Assembly: GCF_023502325.1 (NCBI RefSeq)
Contig: NZ_JAMFLZ010000001.1
Span: 744,001-808,000 of the forward strand
Reading direction: 5' to 3'
Length of the DNA: 64,000 nt
From: Wocania_A spongiicola
GTDB taxonomy: Bacteria > Bacteroidota > Bacteroidia > Flavobacteriales > Flavobacteriaceae
The translations under genes were made by a program, and so were the position numbers. This document shows, one piece after another, positions 36,561-46,547 of this stretch. The notes under the pieces were generated by a model, which worked only from the letters and a program-made list of their open reading frames with translations, was not told the DNA's origin and made no database searches. The first letter of the stretch is position 1. The number at the start of each line of letters is the position of its first letter.

Positions 36561-37454
36561 ATGACTTGGAGTAAGGCTATAAAATTAATTTGTGTAATCC
36601 CATCGTGTTTAATTATCTCTTGTTCAGATGATAACACAAATACACCATCTGATGACTTATACTTAAATATTCCAGATGCCAATTTTGAAGCTAAATTAAT
36701 AAGTCTAGGAATCGATTCTGATAATACCGTGAATAAGCAAATGTTAAAAACAGATGCAAAAAACATTCAGGATCTTAATGTAGATAATTTAGATATTAAT
36801 GATTTAACGGGTATTGAAGGATTTGTAGATTTAAAGAAATTATCAGCAGCACAAAATAGCATTACCCAAATCGATTTAAAGTACAATAAGTTGCTAGATA
36901 CCTTGATTTTATTCGCTAATAATATTAAAAGCATCGACTTAAGCAATAACCCAGAATTGCTTAAGGTAAATATAGAATCTAATGAGCTTACTACGCTTAT
37001 GGGCATGTCAAATACCACCAAGTTAAAAAGGTTGGATGCATCATTTAATTACTTAAAAGAGTTTAGTATTAACCACGAAGCTATCGAGGTCTTGTATATA
37101 AGTGATAACGATTTAGAATCTTTTGATGTTGAAGGTGCTGTAAACTTGAAAAACATTTTTTTAAAAACAAATAAGCTTACTAGTATAGATGTGTCATCTA
37201 ATACCTTGTTAGAAACTCTAGTGCTTTCAGATAACAAAATTAAGGAACTTAATTTAGAGCAAAACAGTGCTTTAACTGTATTGTGGATATCTAGTAATTT
37301 ACTAACGGGACTTGATGTGAGTAACCTTAATGCATTAAGTTTTTTATCGGTGTATAATAACCCAGATTTGTCTTGTATCAAAATTTATAGTGGGCAGGAT
37401 GTTCCAAATCTTACCATATCTGATTCTCAAGAATTGAATGTGCTTTGTGATTAG
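36561..37454 (+). CDS. Leucine-rich-repeat lipoprotein
   Basis: This encodes 297 residues from the ATG at 36561 (the upstream TTG at 36540 would break the signal peptide). The signal ends in LIISC with Cys20, then an Asp/Asn/Thr linker. The segment YLNIPDANFEAKLISLGID is a common cap of flavobacterial LRR proteins. About nine LRR units of 20-22 residues follow (LSAAQNSITQIDLKYNKLL, LFANNIKSIDLSNNPELL and so on). It should sit on the cell surface and bind a partner. It precedes a larger T9SS-secreted LRR protein on the same strand. Confidence 0.88.
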   Translation: MTWSKAIKLICVIPSCLIISCSDDNTNTPSDDLYLNIPDANFEAKLISLGIDSDNTVNKQMLKTDAKNIQDLNVDNLDINDLTGIEGFVDLKKLSAAQNSITQIDLKYNKLLDTLILFANNIKSIDLSNNPELLKVNIESNELTTLMGMSNTTKLKRLDASFNYLKEFSINHEAIEVLYISDNDLESFDVEGAVNLKNIFLKTNKLTSIDVSSNTLLETLVLSDNKIKELNLEQNSALTVLWISSNLLTGLDVSNLNALSFLSVYNNPDLSCIKIYSGQDVPNLTISDSQELNVLCD

Positions 37455-37726
37455 TTTAAGGATGTTTTCTTAAAATATTTTTTATAGTAATGCCATCACA
37501 CTAGGTGTGATAGACTATGGGCTCTTCTAAAAAAATATCAACTTTGTAAACATTATTCTTTCTGAAACAACAATAAGAGAGTAGTATATTGTTTTGTCAA
37601 CATAAAACGCATATAAAATCAACTCTAACGCTTATTGATTAAAACCCTACAAAAAAAGATTTACTATTTCTCGATTTGTTTTATAAAGGTAGTTTGGCTT
37701 TTTATAAACCTTTAAACAAATCAAAT
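37455..37726. other. Non-coding gap between the two LRR genes
   Basis: 272 bases without a supportable gene. ATCACAC/GTGTGAT (37495-37511, loop TAG) is the only clear hairpin; it lacks a T run. Promoter boxes for the downstream T9SS cargo gene were not evident. Confidence 0.4.
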
Positions 37727-40024
37727 ATGAAAAGAAACCTACTTATTTTAATCACCTTTTGTATATCTATAATAGGATATTCTCAATCGGTTGGAGACAC
37801 TTTTGTTGATAATTTTATAACCTTTGAGATTACTTCACTTTCACCTAATGAAGTTGAAGTCCATGACTACAATCATAGTGGTAATACAGATGTAGTTATA
37901 CCTAACACAATTACTAATAGTAGCACAACTTATAATGTAACTAGCATAGGAGACGATGCTTTTAATTATATTATATCAGCAGGCAAAATAACTAGCGTTA
38001 CGTTTACTTTACCTAGTAATATTGCAACTATTGGAAATCAAGCCTTTCGTGATCAGAATTTAACAACTGTAACTATACCTTCAAGTGTTATCAGTATTAG
38101 CCAGTATGCGTTTTGGCATAATAATTTAACTAGTGTTACTATAGAAAACGGTATAGAAAGTATCGGTGATCATGCTTTTTCAACGAATCAAATAGCGAGC
38201 ATTACTATTCCAAATAGTGTTACCAGTATCGGTCAATTTGCTTTTCAAAGCAATCAATTAACTAATGCAACACTTTCAAATAGTCTTATCAGTATTGGCT
38301 CAGCTGCTTTCAGTCAAAACCAACTACAGAGTATTGTAATTCCAAATAGTGTTACTAGTTTTAGTAGTGCTTTTAGTTCTAATCAATTAACTAGTATTAC
38401 ATTACCTAGTGGTATTACTAATATTGATGTTGGTGCTTTTCGAAGTAATAATTTAACTCATGTTACTATCCCTAGTACTGTTACAAATATTGAGAACACT
38501 GCTTTTAGAGATAATCCATTAGCAACTGTGACTTCACAAGCAATAATACCTCCTACTATATTTGTTCCTGGGATTAATGATTCGTTTTGGAACCGTTCTG
38601 TTATTGATTTAACGATTCCAGCAGGAACATCAGCTGCCTATGCTGCTGGGGGTTGGACTGGCTTTAATTCGGTAACAGAAGCAAATGCATTAGCGGTTGG
38701 AGATACTTTTGTTGTAGATTTTATAACTTATGAGGTAACTTCTTCTACATCTAATACAGTTGAAGTTATAGGCTATAATACAGCTGGGGGAACTGTAGTA
38801 AATATACCTGCTATTGTTTCCTATAGTGTTGTAGCGTATGATGTAACCAATATTGCTGGTGGAGCTTTTCAAAGTAAAAATTTAACCCATGTTACTATTC
38901 CAAATAGTGTTACTAATATTGAGATTTCTGCTTTTCATACAAATCAACTTACAAGTGTTATAATTCCTGAAAGTGTTACTAATATTGGTCCAATTGCTTT
39001 CCTTAATAATCCCTTAAGTACAATTATTTCATTAGGTGCAATACCTCCTATTATAACTACAGGTGGCGGTACTGATACTTTTGGAAGCTCTAGTTATAGT
39101 CGTAGTAACATTAATTTGGTTATACCAAATAATACTACAGACGAGTATGTTACTGATAGCGGAGCACTTTGGACAGGCTTTAAAATGGTTTTTGAAGCAA
39201 CTTCTCCAACAACAGCTGAAGTTTCAAATTACGACCCAGCAAATGGCACTAGTGTTGTTATACCAGCATCTGTTACAGCAGGTTCTATAGTATTTGATGT
39301 AATTAAAATTGATGATTCAGCATTTGAAAACATAGGCTTAACAAATGTTACTATTCCTAATAGTGTTACAGAAATTGGGATTTCAGCATTTAACACTAAT
39401 AACTTAACAAGTGTAACTATTCCAGATAGTGTTACTACTATTGGTACTACAGCTTTTGCAACTAATCCTATAATAAATCTATCATTAGGAGCTAATGTAA
39501 CTGATATAGGTATTGGTGCTTTTGTAGATAATAATATATCTGATGTTACTATTCCTAGTAATGTTACTTTTATTGGTTTGTTAGCTTTTGGAAACAACCC
39601 ATTAACTAGTGTAACCTCATTGGCTACAACACCACCAACTATTACAACAGGTACTAATGATACTTTTGCTTTTAACCGTAGTAGCATTCATTTACATATC
39701 CCACCAAATACTATGGGTGCTTATGTTACAGATGTTGGAGCGTTATGGACAGGTTTTAATCCTGTAACCGAAGATGCGCTATTAAGTAATACTGATTTTG
39801 AATTAACAAATAATATAAAGGTTATTACTGAAGCGGATGCTTTAAAAATTTCGTATCCAAATAACATTAAATTAAAAAACTATAGCATTTACAATATTAA
39901 TGGAGCTAAAATAACTACAGGTACAAGTGATGAAATAAAAACATCAACTTTTAATAGTGGTGTTTATATTTTAAAACTTCATTTTGATAAAGGAATAGCT
40001 ACCAAAAAAGTTGTAGTTAATTAA
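37727..40024 (+). CDS. T9SS-secreted BspA-type leucine-rich repeat protein
   Basis: This encodes 765 residues from the ATG at 37727. The signal peptide (LLILITFCISIIGYSQ) is followed by three homologous cassettes. Each has an opening segment of the VGDTF-x-x-(D/N)FIT(F/Y)E(V/I)TS kind (degenerate in the third), a run of LRR_5 repeats built on NLTSVTIPNSVTSIGxxAF, and a closing PPxI..G.NDTF...WTGF block. The first cassette has about eight repeats, the others two to four. The C-terminal 70 residues (YSIYNINGAKI and FNSGVYILKLHFDKGIATKKVVV) form a type A T9SS sorting domain, so it is exported by the machinery that includes PorU at the right end. Confidence 0.92.
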   Translation: MKRNLLILITFCISIIGYSQSVGDTFVDNFITFEITSLSPNEVEVHDYNHSGNTDVVIPNTITNSSTTYNVTSIGDDAFNYIISAGKITSVTFTLPSNIATIGNQAFRDQNLTTVTIPSSVISISQYAFWHNNLTSVTIENGIESIGDHAFSTNQIASITIPNSVTSIGQFAFQSNQLTNATLSNSLISIGSAAFSQNQLQSIVIPNSVTSFSSAFSSNQLTSITLPSGITNIDVGAFRSNNLTHVTIPSTVTNIENTAFRDNPLATVTSQAIIPPTIFVPGINDSFWNRSVIDLTIPAGTSAAYAAGGWTGFNSVTEANALAVGDTFVVDFITYEVTSSTSNTVEVIGYNTAGGTVVNIPAIVSYSVVAYDVTNIAGGAFQSKNLTHVTIPNSVTNIEISAFHTNQLTSVIIPESVTNIGPIAFLNNPLSTIISLGAIPPIITTGGGTDTFGSSSYSRSNINLVIPNNTTDEYVTDSGALWTGFKMVFEATSPTTAEVSNYDPANGTSVVIPASVTAGSIVFDVIKIDDSAFENIGLTNVTIPNSVTEIGISAFNTNNLTSVTIPDSVTTIGTTAFATNPIINLSLGANVTDIGIGAFVDNNISDVTIPSNVTFIGLLAFGNNPLTSVTSLATTPPTITTGTNDTFAFNRSSIHLHIPPNTMGAYVTDVGALWTGFNPVTEDALLSNTDFELTNNIKVITEADALKISYPNNIKLKNYSIYNINGAKITTGTSDEIKTSTFNSGVYILKLHFDKGIATKKVVVN

Positions 40025-40267
40025 TAAATATTATAAACCTTGTTGAATATGCTTAGTTTTTTAGAAAGGTATAGGTTAGAGTTGTCCTTGGTTTTATTAT
40101 ATGCATTAATTTTTTACCTTATTTTTTTGTAGCTAAAAATATAAGCGTAATCTAAAACTAGATTTACCTTTTACTAACTATAAGCGTTTTTAAAGTGCTT
40201 GTAGTTAGTATTTTATTTGTTATCGTTAAAAATTATATTGTAATTAGCTTGAAATTCTACCTTTAAT

Positions 40268-42454
40268 ATGAAAATCATCAATTCCTTTATATTTTTTTTA
40301 GTGCTATCTTTTTCTATTTCAACTACTATTCTAGCTCAAAATGCAGAAATAGATAGTCTTAAACTGGTATTGCAAAATCATAAAGTAGAAGATACGATTA
40401 GAGTAAACCTTCTAAACAATTTGGCATTCAGTTTAAGGAAAATAGATACTACTACTGCCGAGGTATATTTAAAAAAATCTGCCAAAATTTTAAGTGTGCT
40501 GAATTTCCCTAAGGGGAAAGCTAAAAACATGCTTATAAATGGAATAATTAACGCTTCAAAAACAAAGTATGAAGAAGGCTTTCCGTTGTATGAAGAATCA
40601 CTTAAGCTAAATAAATCTATTGGTTTTGATAAAGGAATTTCAGAATGTTATAAAGAAATGGGACATTTCTATTATAAAAAAGGGGATCAACAACAAGCTA
40701 TATCGCATTACAAAAAGGCTTTAATGATTAGTGAAAAACTTAATGATAAAGAGGAAGTATTTGGTGTTTTGAATGATGTAGGATGGTCTTATATTTTAAT
40801 AGGGGATTATGATGAAGCTGAGTCAATTTATAAAGAAGCCTTACTTAAAGGAAAAGGAACAAAAAATAAAACATTACTTTCTGGTTGCTTTAGTGATTTA
40901 GGGATTATTTATTCTTACCAAGGAAATTACACAATAGCCTTGGATTATTATAAAAAATCACTCGAAATAGCCCAAAAACATGTAGATAGTGTAGCAATAG
41001 GAAATGTTTTTGGTAATATGGGGCCTATTTATACAGAGCTAGAAAATTATGATAAAGCAATAGATTGTTTTAAAGAATCTATAAACTATTTAAAAGGCAA
41101 TTATAAAAATGCTACTGCAAGTAACTATAATAATATAGGTTTAGCTTATACAGCAAAAAAAGAATATAAAAGGGCACGTCAATATCTTAATGATGCAAAA
41201 AAAGTCTATAGAGAAATGAATGATAAAGGAGGTGAAGCCATTGCACTAATTAATACTGCTGATGTCTATTTAGCATTAAATGAATATGACACAGCATATC
41301 AATATTTTGAATCAGCAAAAAAAATGAGCTTAGAGGTTGATAATCAACGAAACATATGCTATTCTTTTCTGGGTCAAGCCAAAATCCTTGTAATTAAAAA
41401 AAAATATAGTAGCGCATTGTCCCACGTTCTTAAAGGTAAAAAGATTGCAGATAATCTTGAACTTTTAAATTTTCAAAGAGATGCTAATAAAATACTTTCT
41501 GACATATATAATCATATAGGTAATTATAAAAAAGCCCTTCAAAATCATCAACAATATCAAATATTAAACGATAGCTTATTTAATAAGAAAAATATTGAAA
41601 AAATAACACGATTAGAATCTGAATACAAACACAGGCAAGCATTAGATTCTGCAAGCATAAGAGAATTACAATTAACAAAAACAATAACAGAAACTAATAT
41701 AAATTTAGAAAAAACCCAGCGCAATTATTTATGGGCAATTATTGGTGTTCTTTTAATCTCAATGTTATTGGGTGCTGTTATTTTCTACCAGAAATTAGGC
41801 CATGCCAAGGCTAAGACCCAAAATGCAGTTATAGAACAAAAACTATTGCGTTCGCAAATGACACCGCATTTTATCTTTAATTCATTGTCAGTCTTACAAG
41901 GGATGATTTTGAATAAAGAAGAAAAAAAGTCGATTAATTATTTGTCAAAATTCTCAAAATTATTGCGCATTACTTTAGAAAACTCAAGAGATAAAACGGT
42001 TTCTTTGTCACAAGAGTTAACAGCTATTAAAAATTATTTAACACTTCAGAATTTAGAAAGTAGCGCTTATCAGTCTACAGTTTTAGTCGAAGATACTATC
42101 GATGTGTCTTTATTTGAAATTCCACCAATGCTTATTCAGCCATTTGTAGAAAATGCTATTGAGCATGCATTTGAAGGTCAAGAAACAAATAGGAAAATAG
42201 ATGTTAAACTGACATATGCAGACAAAAAATTAATGTGTTTTATAACAGATAACGGAATAGGTTATAAGTCTCAACAAGCAAATAAAAAAAGTTATAAAAA
42301 ATCATTATCATCATCAATAACATCAGAGCGTTTAAAAATATTATCTAAAGATTTTAAAATGGAAGGTTCTATTAGTATTGAAGATAGGCAAAAATACAAT
42401 GAGCAAGGTACTATTGTTACTTTAGTAATTCCTCATAAAACACTTGTGGTATGA
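40268..42454 (+). CDS. TPR-containing LytS-type sensor histidine kinase
   Basis: This is a 728-residue membrane kinase. A signal segment (about 1-24) precedes 8-10 tetratricopeptide repeats (about 60-440), a coiled stretch, one membrane segment (about 488-508: YLWAIIGVLLISMLLGAVIF), a His_kinase (PF06580-like) domain with the phosphoacceptor His534 in SQMTPHFIFNSLS, and an ATPase domain with PPMLIQPFVENAIEHAFEG. The TPR part should lie outside the cytoplasm and sense a protein or peptide. Its stop overlaps the ATG of the LytTR regulator (ATGA), so the pair is coupled. Confidence 0.93.
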   Translation: MKIINSFIFFLVLSFSISTTILAQNAEIDSLKLVLQNHKVEDTIRVNLLNNLAFSLRKIDTTTAEVYLKKSAKILSVLNFPKGKAKNMLINGIINASKTKYEEGFPLYEESLKLNKSIGFDKGISECYKEMGHFYYKKGDQQQAISHYKKALMISEKLNDKEEVFGVLNDVGWSYILIGDYDEAESIYKEALLKGKGTKNKTLLSGCFSDLGIIYSYQGNYTIALDYYKKSLEIAQKHVDSVAIGNVFGNMGPIYTELENYDKAIDCFKESINYLKGNYKNATASNYNNIGLAYTAKKEYKRARQYLNDAKKVYREMNDKGGEAIALINTADVYLALNEYDTAYQYFESAKKMSLEVDNQRNICYSFLGQAKILVIKKKYSSALSHVLKGKKIADNLELLNFQRDANKILSDIYNHIGNYKKALQNHQQYQILNDSLFNKKNIEKITRLESEYKHRQALDSASIRELQLTKTITETNINLEKTQRNYLWAIIGVLLISMLLGAVIFYQKLGHAKAKTQNAVIEQKLLRSQMTPHFIFNSLSVLQGMILNKEEKKSINYLSKFSKLLRITLENSRDKTVSLSQELTAIKNYLTLQNLESSAYQSTVLVEDTIDVSLFEIPPMLIQPFVENAIEHAFEGQETNRKIDVKLTYADKKLMCFITDNGIGYKSQQANKKSYKKSLSSSITSERLKILSKDFKMEGSISIEDRQKYNEQGTIVTLVIPHKTLVV

Positions 42455-43191
42455 TGAAAACATTAATAGTAGAAGATAAAGCCTATATTAGAAAAGGGTT
42501 ACTTAATATTTTAAAAACAATAGATGCAGAAGTAGAGGTTGTTGGAGAGTGCATATCAGTAAAAGAAGCTGTTGTTGTGGCTAGTGCTTGTAAACCAGAG
42601 TTAATTTTTTTAGATATTAATCTAACTGATGGTAACGCTTTTGAGTTTTTAGAGCAAACAGAACACTTACAATTTAAAGTGATTTTTATCACTGCTTATG
42701 AAGAATATGCCATAAAAGCCTTAAAGAGTGGAGCGATAGATTATATTTTAAAACCAGTGGACGTAGATGAGCTTAAAGTTGCTTTAGAAAAGGTGAAACA
42801 TTTACCTATAGCTGAACAAAAACAACAAATTAGAAAAGTAAAAGAAGTATGGAGTAATGACGATACTAAATTAATTGTATCTCTACACGATAGCTTTCAG
42901 GTTATAGATTTAAATGAATTACTTTATTGCGAATCAGATAAAGGTTACACCACATTTTACTGTAATGATGGGAGGAAACATGTTGCATCTAAAACTATAA
43001 AAGAGTTTGAAGATCAGCTTATTGCGGTAAACTTTATTCGCCCGCATCAATCCTTTATAGTAAACTTAAAGTTTATAGATAAGTATGAGAAGTCTGGTAC
43101 TATTTACCTTAAAAACGGAAAAAAAATACCAGTGTCCTCAAGAAAGAAAGAACATTTTGTAACCTCTTTTTTGAATTGGTATAAAAGCTAA
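42451..43191 (+). CDS. LytTR-family response regulator
   Basis: This is a 246-residue two-component regulator. The receiver domain has the acidic pair VEDK, the phosphoacceptor Asp55 in LIFLDINLTDG, and conserved Thr and Lys in FITAYEEYAIKALK and DYILKPVD. The C-terminal LytTR DNA-binding domain (about 145-245) has VIDLNELLYCESDKGYTTFY and FIRPHQSFIVNLKFIDKYE. Its partner is the overlapping LytS-type kinase. Targets are not visible here; the downstream AraC and PAP2 genes are candidates. Confidence 0.95.
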   Translation: MMKTLIVEDKAYIRKGLLNILKTIDAEVEVVGECISVKEAVVVASACKPELIFLDINLTDGNAFEFLEQTEHLQFKVIFITAYEEYAIKALKSGAIDYILKPVDVDELKVALEKVKHLPIAEQKQQIRKVKEVWSNDDTKLIVSLHDSFQVIDLNELLYCESDKGYTTFYCNDGRKHVASKTIKEFEDQLIAVNFIRPHQSFIVNLKFIDKYEKSGTIYLKNGKKIPVSSRKKEHFVTSFLNWYKS

Positions 43192-43207
43192 TTAACAAAT
43201 ATTGTCG

Positions 43208-43241
43208 TTTGTACTATAACGTTCTGTGTTATATAACTTTG
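43208..43241 (+). promoter_or_regulatory. Candidate promoter upstream of the AraC-family gene
   Basis: TTTG at 43208-43211, 22 bases, then an exact TAACTTTG box at 43234-43241. The ATG is 185 bases downstream, implying a long leader; no other function for the 43242-43425 stretch was seen. Confidence 0.3.
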
Positions 43242-43425
43242 CTTTGGTAAAAAGTGAAAGTTTAATACATGTTTTTCTTTATTTTTTTCTTGACAAATGT
43301 TTCTCTACGATGTTAATGAAACACTCTTTTCACGAAATGACGAGTAGGAGTGCAGTGGAATGTGTGTGAAATGGAAATACAATTTTATTTATATTATGTG
43401 CGTTGTTTTATAAAACTAGCCAAAA

Positions 43426-44451
43426 ATGTTGAAAACCATTCAAATCATTGCTCTTATTCAAGGGCTGTTTCTGCTATTTATTTTATTTAAGAAGCGTAAA
43501 ATTTATAAGAAGCCAACTTTTTGGTTATTAGTAGGGAGTATTGTTTCTATATTGTTATTTATAATTGGAGATGATGATAATAATCTTTTAGCAGAAAGTA
43601 GAGGTTGGTTTCTTTTTGATAGCTCATTATTCATAACATTTTTATTCCTGTTTTTTAAGTATTTCAAGTCAGACAAAGAAAAATTCAACAAAAAAGACTT
43701 TTTCTTTTTTTTACCTAATATTATATATTTCATTATTGAAATCATTGAACTTTTTCAGATTGAAGAAATTTTATTAATCGAGCTGTTCGAAAAACTTATA
43801 GAAGTTACTTTTTTAGCTTACTTAATTTATATAATAATTGATCTTTTTAAAAATAAATCAAAATATTGGATTCTATATTTAACCGTACCTATTACATTGC
43901 TGATGGGGGTGAACTATGTAAATGATTGTGCTGAATTGATTGGTTTTAATGAAGTTCTCACTTCTAATGATACAGAATACCAAAGTTATTTTCTAATTAT
44001 AATAGCATTTTTATTCTATGGCATCACATATTATTTAATAGTCAACCCTAAAGCGTTAATGCCAATATCTAAGCTGAATAAATACAAGGGCTCTAATTTA
44101 AATAAGCAACAAATTGAAAGCTATAAAATTACCATATTAGATGCAATGAAAACAAAAGAATTGTATATAGATCCAAAACTATCCATTCATAAATTATCTC
44201 AAGAAATCAACATTCCACGACAGTATATTTCGGAAGTTTTAAATATCCATTTAGGTAAAAGTTTTCAAGATTTTGTTAACGAATATAGAGTTGAAGCTTT
44301 CGTTACAAGCCTCAAAAAAGACCAAAATGAGCAGTTTACACTTTTTGGCTTAGCTAATGAAGTTGGCTTTAATTCTAAATCAAATTTTAATGCTATCTTC
44401 AAGAAACACAAAGGGTTAACGCCATCACAGTTTAAAAAAACATTAATTTAA
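43426..44451 (+). CDS. Membrane AraC-family transcriptional regulator
   Basis: This is a 341-residue protein with six or seven hydrophobic segments in the first 215 residues and a C-terminal AraC DNA-binding domain (about 235-341). Both helix-turn-helix units are visible: LSIHKLSQEINIPRQYISEVLN, then LFGLANEVGFNSKSNFNAIFKKHKGLTPSQFKK. The layout of a membrane sensor fused to AraC is common in flavobacteria and lets the protein bind DNA from the membrane. It may regulate the PAP2/ICMT genes just downstream (position only). Confidence 0.9.
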   Translation: MLKTIQIIALIQGLFLLFILFKKRKIYKKPTFWLLVGSIVSILLFIIGDDDNNLLAESRGWFLFDSSLFITFLFLFFKYFKSDKEKFNKKDFFFFLPNIIYFIIEIIELFQIEEILLIELFEKLIEVTFLAYLIYIIIDLFKNKSKYWILYLTVPITLLMGVNYVNDCAELIGFNEVLTSNDTEYQSYFLIIIAFLFYGITYYLIVNPKALMPISKLNKYKGSNLNKQQIESYKITILDAMKTKELYIDPKLSIHKLSQEINIPRQYISEVLNIHLGKSFQDFVNEYRVEAFVTSLKKDQNEQFTLFGLANEVGFNSKSNFNAIFKKHKGLTPSQFKKTLI

Positions 44452-44550
44452 TTTATACTATTATGTCCTAAATACTTATTCTGGACTAACAGTATGTAAA
44501 TTAAGTGTTTAAAGAGGCGTTTATTTGGGAAATATCAGTATTCCCAACTT

Positions 44551-45117
44551 ATGTACATTTCATTTTTCAAAACTGTCTTTTTTGTTTTATTCTTATCTAT
44601 AGTTTCTCAATTCGAAGCACAAGATACTAGCAATTCAACTAAATCGCATATAACAGAAAAAATTGGTGATGTAGTATTGATAGCACTTCCTGTAGCTACA
44701 ATTGGTTCTACGTATATTTTAGGAGATAAAGAAGGCCCCTGGCAATTTACTAAAGGATTACTTTTAACAGAAGCAGTTACCTATAGTTTAAAATGGAGTA
44801 TTAACAAACCACGACCAGACTTAAGTAACAATAATTCATTCCCTTCTGGTCATACATCAACTACTTTTCATAGCGCTGGTTTTATACACAGACGTTATGG
44901 CTTTAAATATAGTATTCCTGCTTATCTCTTGGCTGGTTTTACTGCTGCAAGTAGAGTAGATGCAAAGAAACATGATGTTTTGGATATTCTGGCTGGAGCT
45001 GCTATTGGTTTAGGGAGTAACTTAATTTTTATTACAGAATATCAAAGAGCACATTTTCAACTCTCTTTCAGTGGCACGAGGGACATCTTTTTAATTGGTT
45101 TTACCTATAAATTCTAA
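44551..45117 (+). CDS. PAP2-superfamily phosphatase (copy 1)
   Basis: This is a 188-residue PAP2 lipid-phosphatase-like protein. The three signature motifs are visible: KWSINKPRPD, FPSGHTSTTFHSA and SRVDAKKHDVLDILAGAAIG. A signal or first membrane segment (FFKTVFFVLFLSIVSQFEAQ) is followed by further hydrophobic stretches and a beta-like end (LIGFTYKF). It dephosphorylates a lipid phosphate at the outer face of the membrane (family knowledge). It is a tandem duplicate of the next gene, 6 bases downstream. Confidence 0.9.
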   Translation: MYISFFKTVFFVLFLSIVSQFEAQDTSNSTKSHITEKIGDVVLIALPVATIGSTYILGDKEGPWQFTKGLLLTEAVTYSLKWSINKPRPDLSNNNSFPSGHTSTTFHSAGFIHRRYGFKYSIPAYLLAGFTAASRVDAKKHDVLDILAGAAIGLGSNLIFITEYQRAHFQLSFSGTRDIFLIGFTYKF

Positions 45118-45123
45118 TACACA

Positions 45124-45702
45124 ATGCAAAATATCAAATTGTATTTATTTATTTTTTTACTTCTGTTTTCTTTCAAAGCTATAAGAGCTCAGGATGATAG
45201 TCCCAGTGAATTAAGATTTGAAAAAGATATACAAGACGCAGGAGATGTTATTCAATTGGCATTGCCTGCAACTGCATTTTTAGGAACACTCATTAAAGGC
45301 GATAAAAAAGGGAGTTGGCAATTTGTAAAAGCATTTAGTACAAACTTAGCAGTTACATATGCTTTAAAATACGCAATTAACAAACCAAGACCTGATGGTG
45401 CTACCGATGGTCATGCCTTTCCGTCTGGTCATACATCTGTGGCTTTTCAAAGTGCTGCTTTTATTCAAAGGAGATATGGTTGGGAGTATGGCATTCCTGC
45501 TTATGCTTTAGCAGGTTTTGTGGCTTACAGTAGAACAGAAGGTTTTAACGATAGACATGACGCATGGGATGTACTTGGTGGTATTGTAGTCGGTATTGGC
45601 AGTACTTATTTATTTACATCAGAATATCAAAAAGAGCGTTTTCAATTATCGTTTTCAAGCGAAAATAACTCATATCAAGTGGGATTAACATTTAAATTTT
45701 AA
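45124..45702 (+). CDS. PAP2-superfamily phosphatase (copy 2)
   Basis: This is a 192-residue paralogue of the gene before it. Motifs are KYAINKPRPD, FPSGHTSVAFQSA and SRTEGFNDRHDAWDVLGGIVVG. Between the two copies the segment from the KPRPD motif to the second His motif is very similar (FIQRRYGWEYGIPAYALAGF against FIHRRYGFKYSIPAYLLAGF). Substrate is unknown: undecaprenyl diphosphate, phosphatidylglycerol phosphate or lipid A phosphate are the usual candidates. It is 2 bases from the methyltransferase gene. Confidence 0.9.
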   Translation: MQNIKLYLFIFLLLFSFKAIRAQDDSPSELRFEKDIQDAGDVIQLALPATAFLGTLIKGDKKGSWQFVKAFSTNLAVTYALKYAINKPRPDGATDGHAFPSGHTSVAFQSAAFIQRRYGWEYGIPAYALAGFVAYSRTEGFNDRHDAWDVLGGIVVGIGSTYLFTSEYQKERFQLSFSSENNSYQVGLTFKF

Positions 45703-45704
45703 TA

Positions 45705-46448
45705 ATGGCATTACAAGAAGAACTTAAAAAACAAGGCGATTTTTTATTCAAAAATAGAAGCTATTTACCGTTAATTATTTTATTAATTGGATTAGGAGTT
45801 TACATTAATACAGAATATTTAGGAATTGAAGAAGCAACTGAAACTTGGTTTACCAAATCTTATAAGTTTATATGTTTAGGGATTTGTCTTTTCGGATTGT
45901 TAATTAGAATAATTACAGTGGGACATTCTCCCAAAAACACCTCAGGTAGAAACACAAAAGAAGGACAAATAGCTGATGTTCTAAATACAACTGGACTATA
46001 TTCATTGGTAAGACATCCTTTGTATGTTGGTAATTTCTTTATTTGGTTAGGTGTTGCTATGCTTACCGAGAATTCTTGGTTTATTATTGCATTTATATTA
46101 TTCTATGCGTTTTACTATGAACGGATTATGTACGCGGAAGAAAGTTTTTTGAGAAATAAATTTGGTAAGCATTATTTAGATTGGGCAAACAATGTTCCTG
46201 CTTTTATTCCCACATTTAAGAACTATAAGAGGCACAGACACTCATTTAGAATAAAGAAGGTTCTAAAAAAGGAAAAGAATGGGTTAACCGCAATTTTTCT
46301 ATTATTTTGGTTCTTTGAATTTATAGGCGAAACAGTTGAAAACAGAAAAATCGTTATGGAATACGACTTTTGGTTTTATTCTGCTTTAGTTTCATTAATG
46401 ATTTACTTTATTCTTAAAACAATGAAAAAAAGAAAACTATTAAATTAA
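45705..46448 (+). CDS. Isoprenylcysteine carboxyl methyltransferase-family membrane protein
   Basis: This is a 247-residue membrane protein of the ICMT/PEMT superfamily. The SAM-binding end LYSLVRHPLYVGNFFIWLGVAM and the downstream acidic motif EESFLRNKFGKHYLDWANNVPAFIP are intact. Two extra membrane segments follow at the C-terminus. The true substrate of bacterial members is mostly unknown; methylation of a lipid head group is possible given the adjoining PAP2 phosphatases. It converges on the acyl-CoA dehydrogenase gene, with 99 bases between stops and no clear terminator. Confidence 0.88.
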   Translation: MALQEELKKQGDFLFKNRSYLPLIILLIGLGVYINTEYLGIEEATETWFTKSYKFICLGICLFGLLIRIITVGHSPKNTSGRNTKEGQIADVLNTTGLYSLVRHPLYVGNFFIWLGVAMLTENSWFIIAFILFYAFYYERIMYAEESFLRNKFGKHYLDWANNVPAFIPTFKNYKRHRHSFRIKKVLKKEKNGLTAIFLLFWFFEFIGETVENRKIVMEYDFWFYSALVSLMIYFILKTMKKRKLLN

Positions 46449-46547
46449 AGTAGAAATCTTGTGACTTGACCATATGAAATAAGTGCTAAAACAGTAGGAG
46501 AGTGAAAAATCACTAAAATACTTAAAGCAAATAATATAAGGCAAAAT

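Noticed and set aside
37900..39650. CRISPR-like short repeats
   Set aside because: The repeats are imperfect, in frame, and encode the LRR unit TIPNSVT.IG..AF, so they are protein repeats.
39229..39687. A 152-codon open frame on the minus strand
   Set aside because: It is the complement of the LRR repeats, has a low-complexity Val/Ile-rich product and no start signals.
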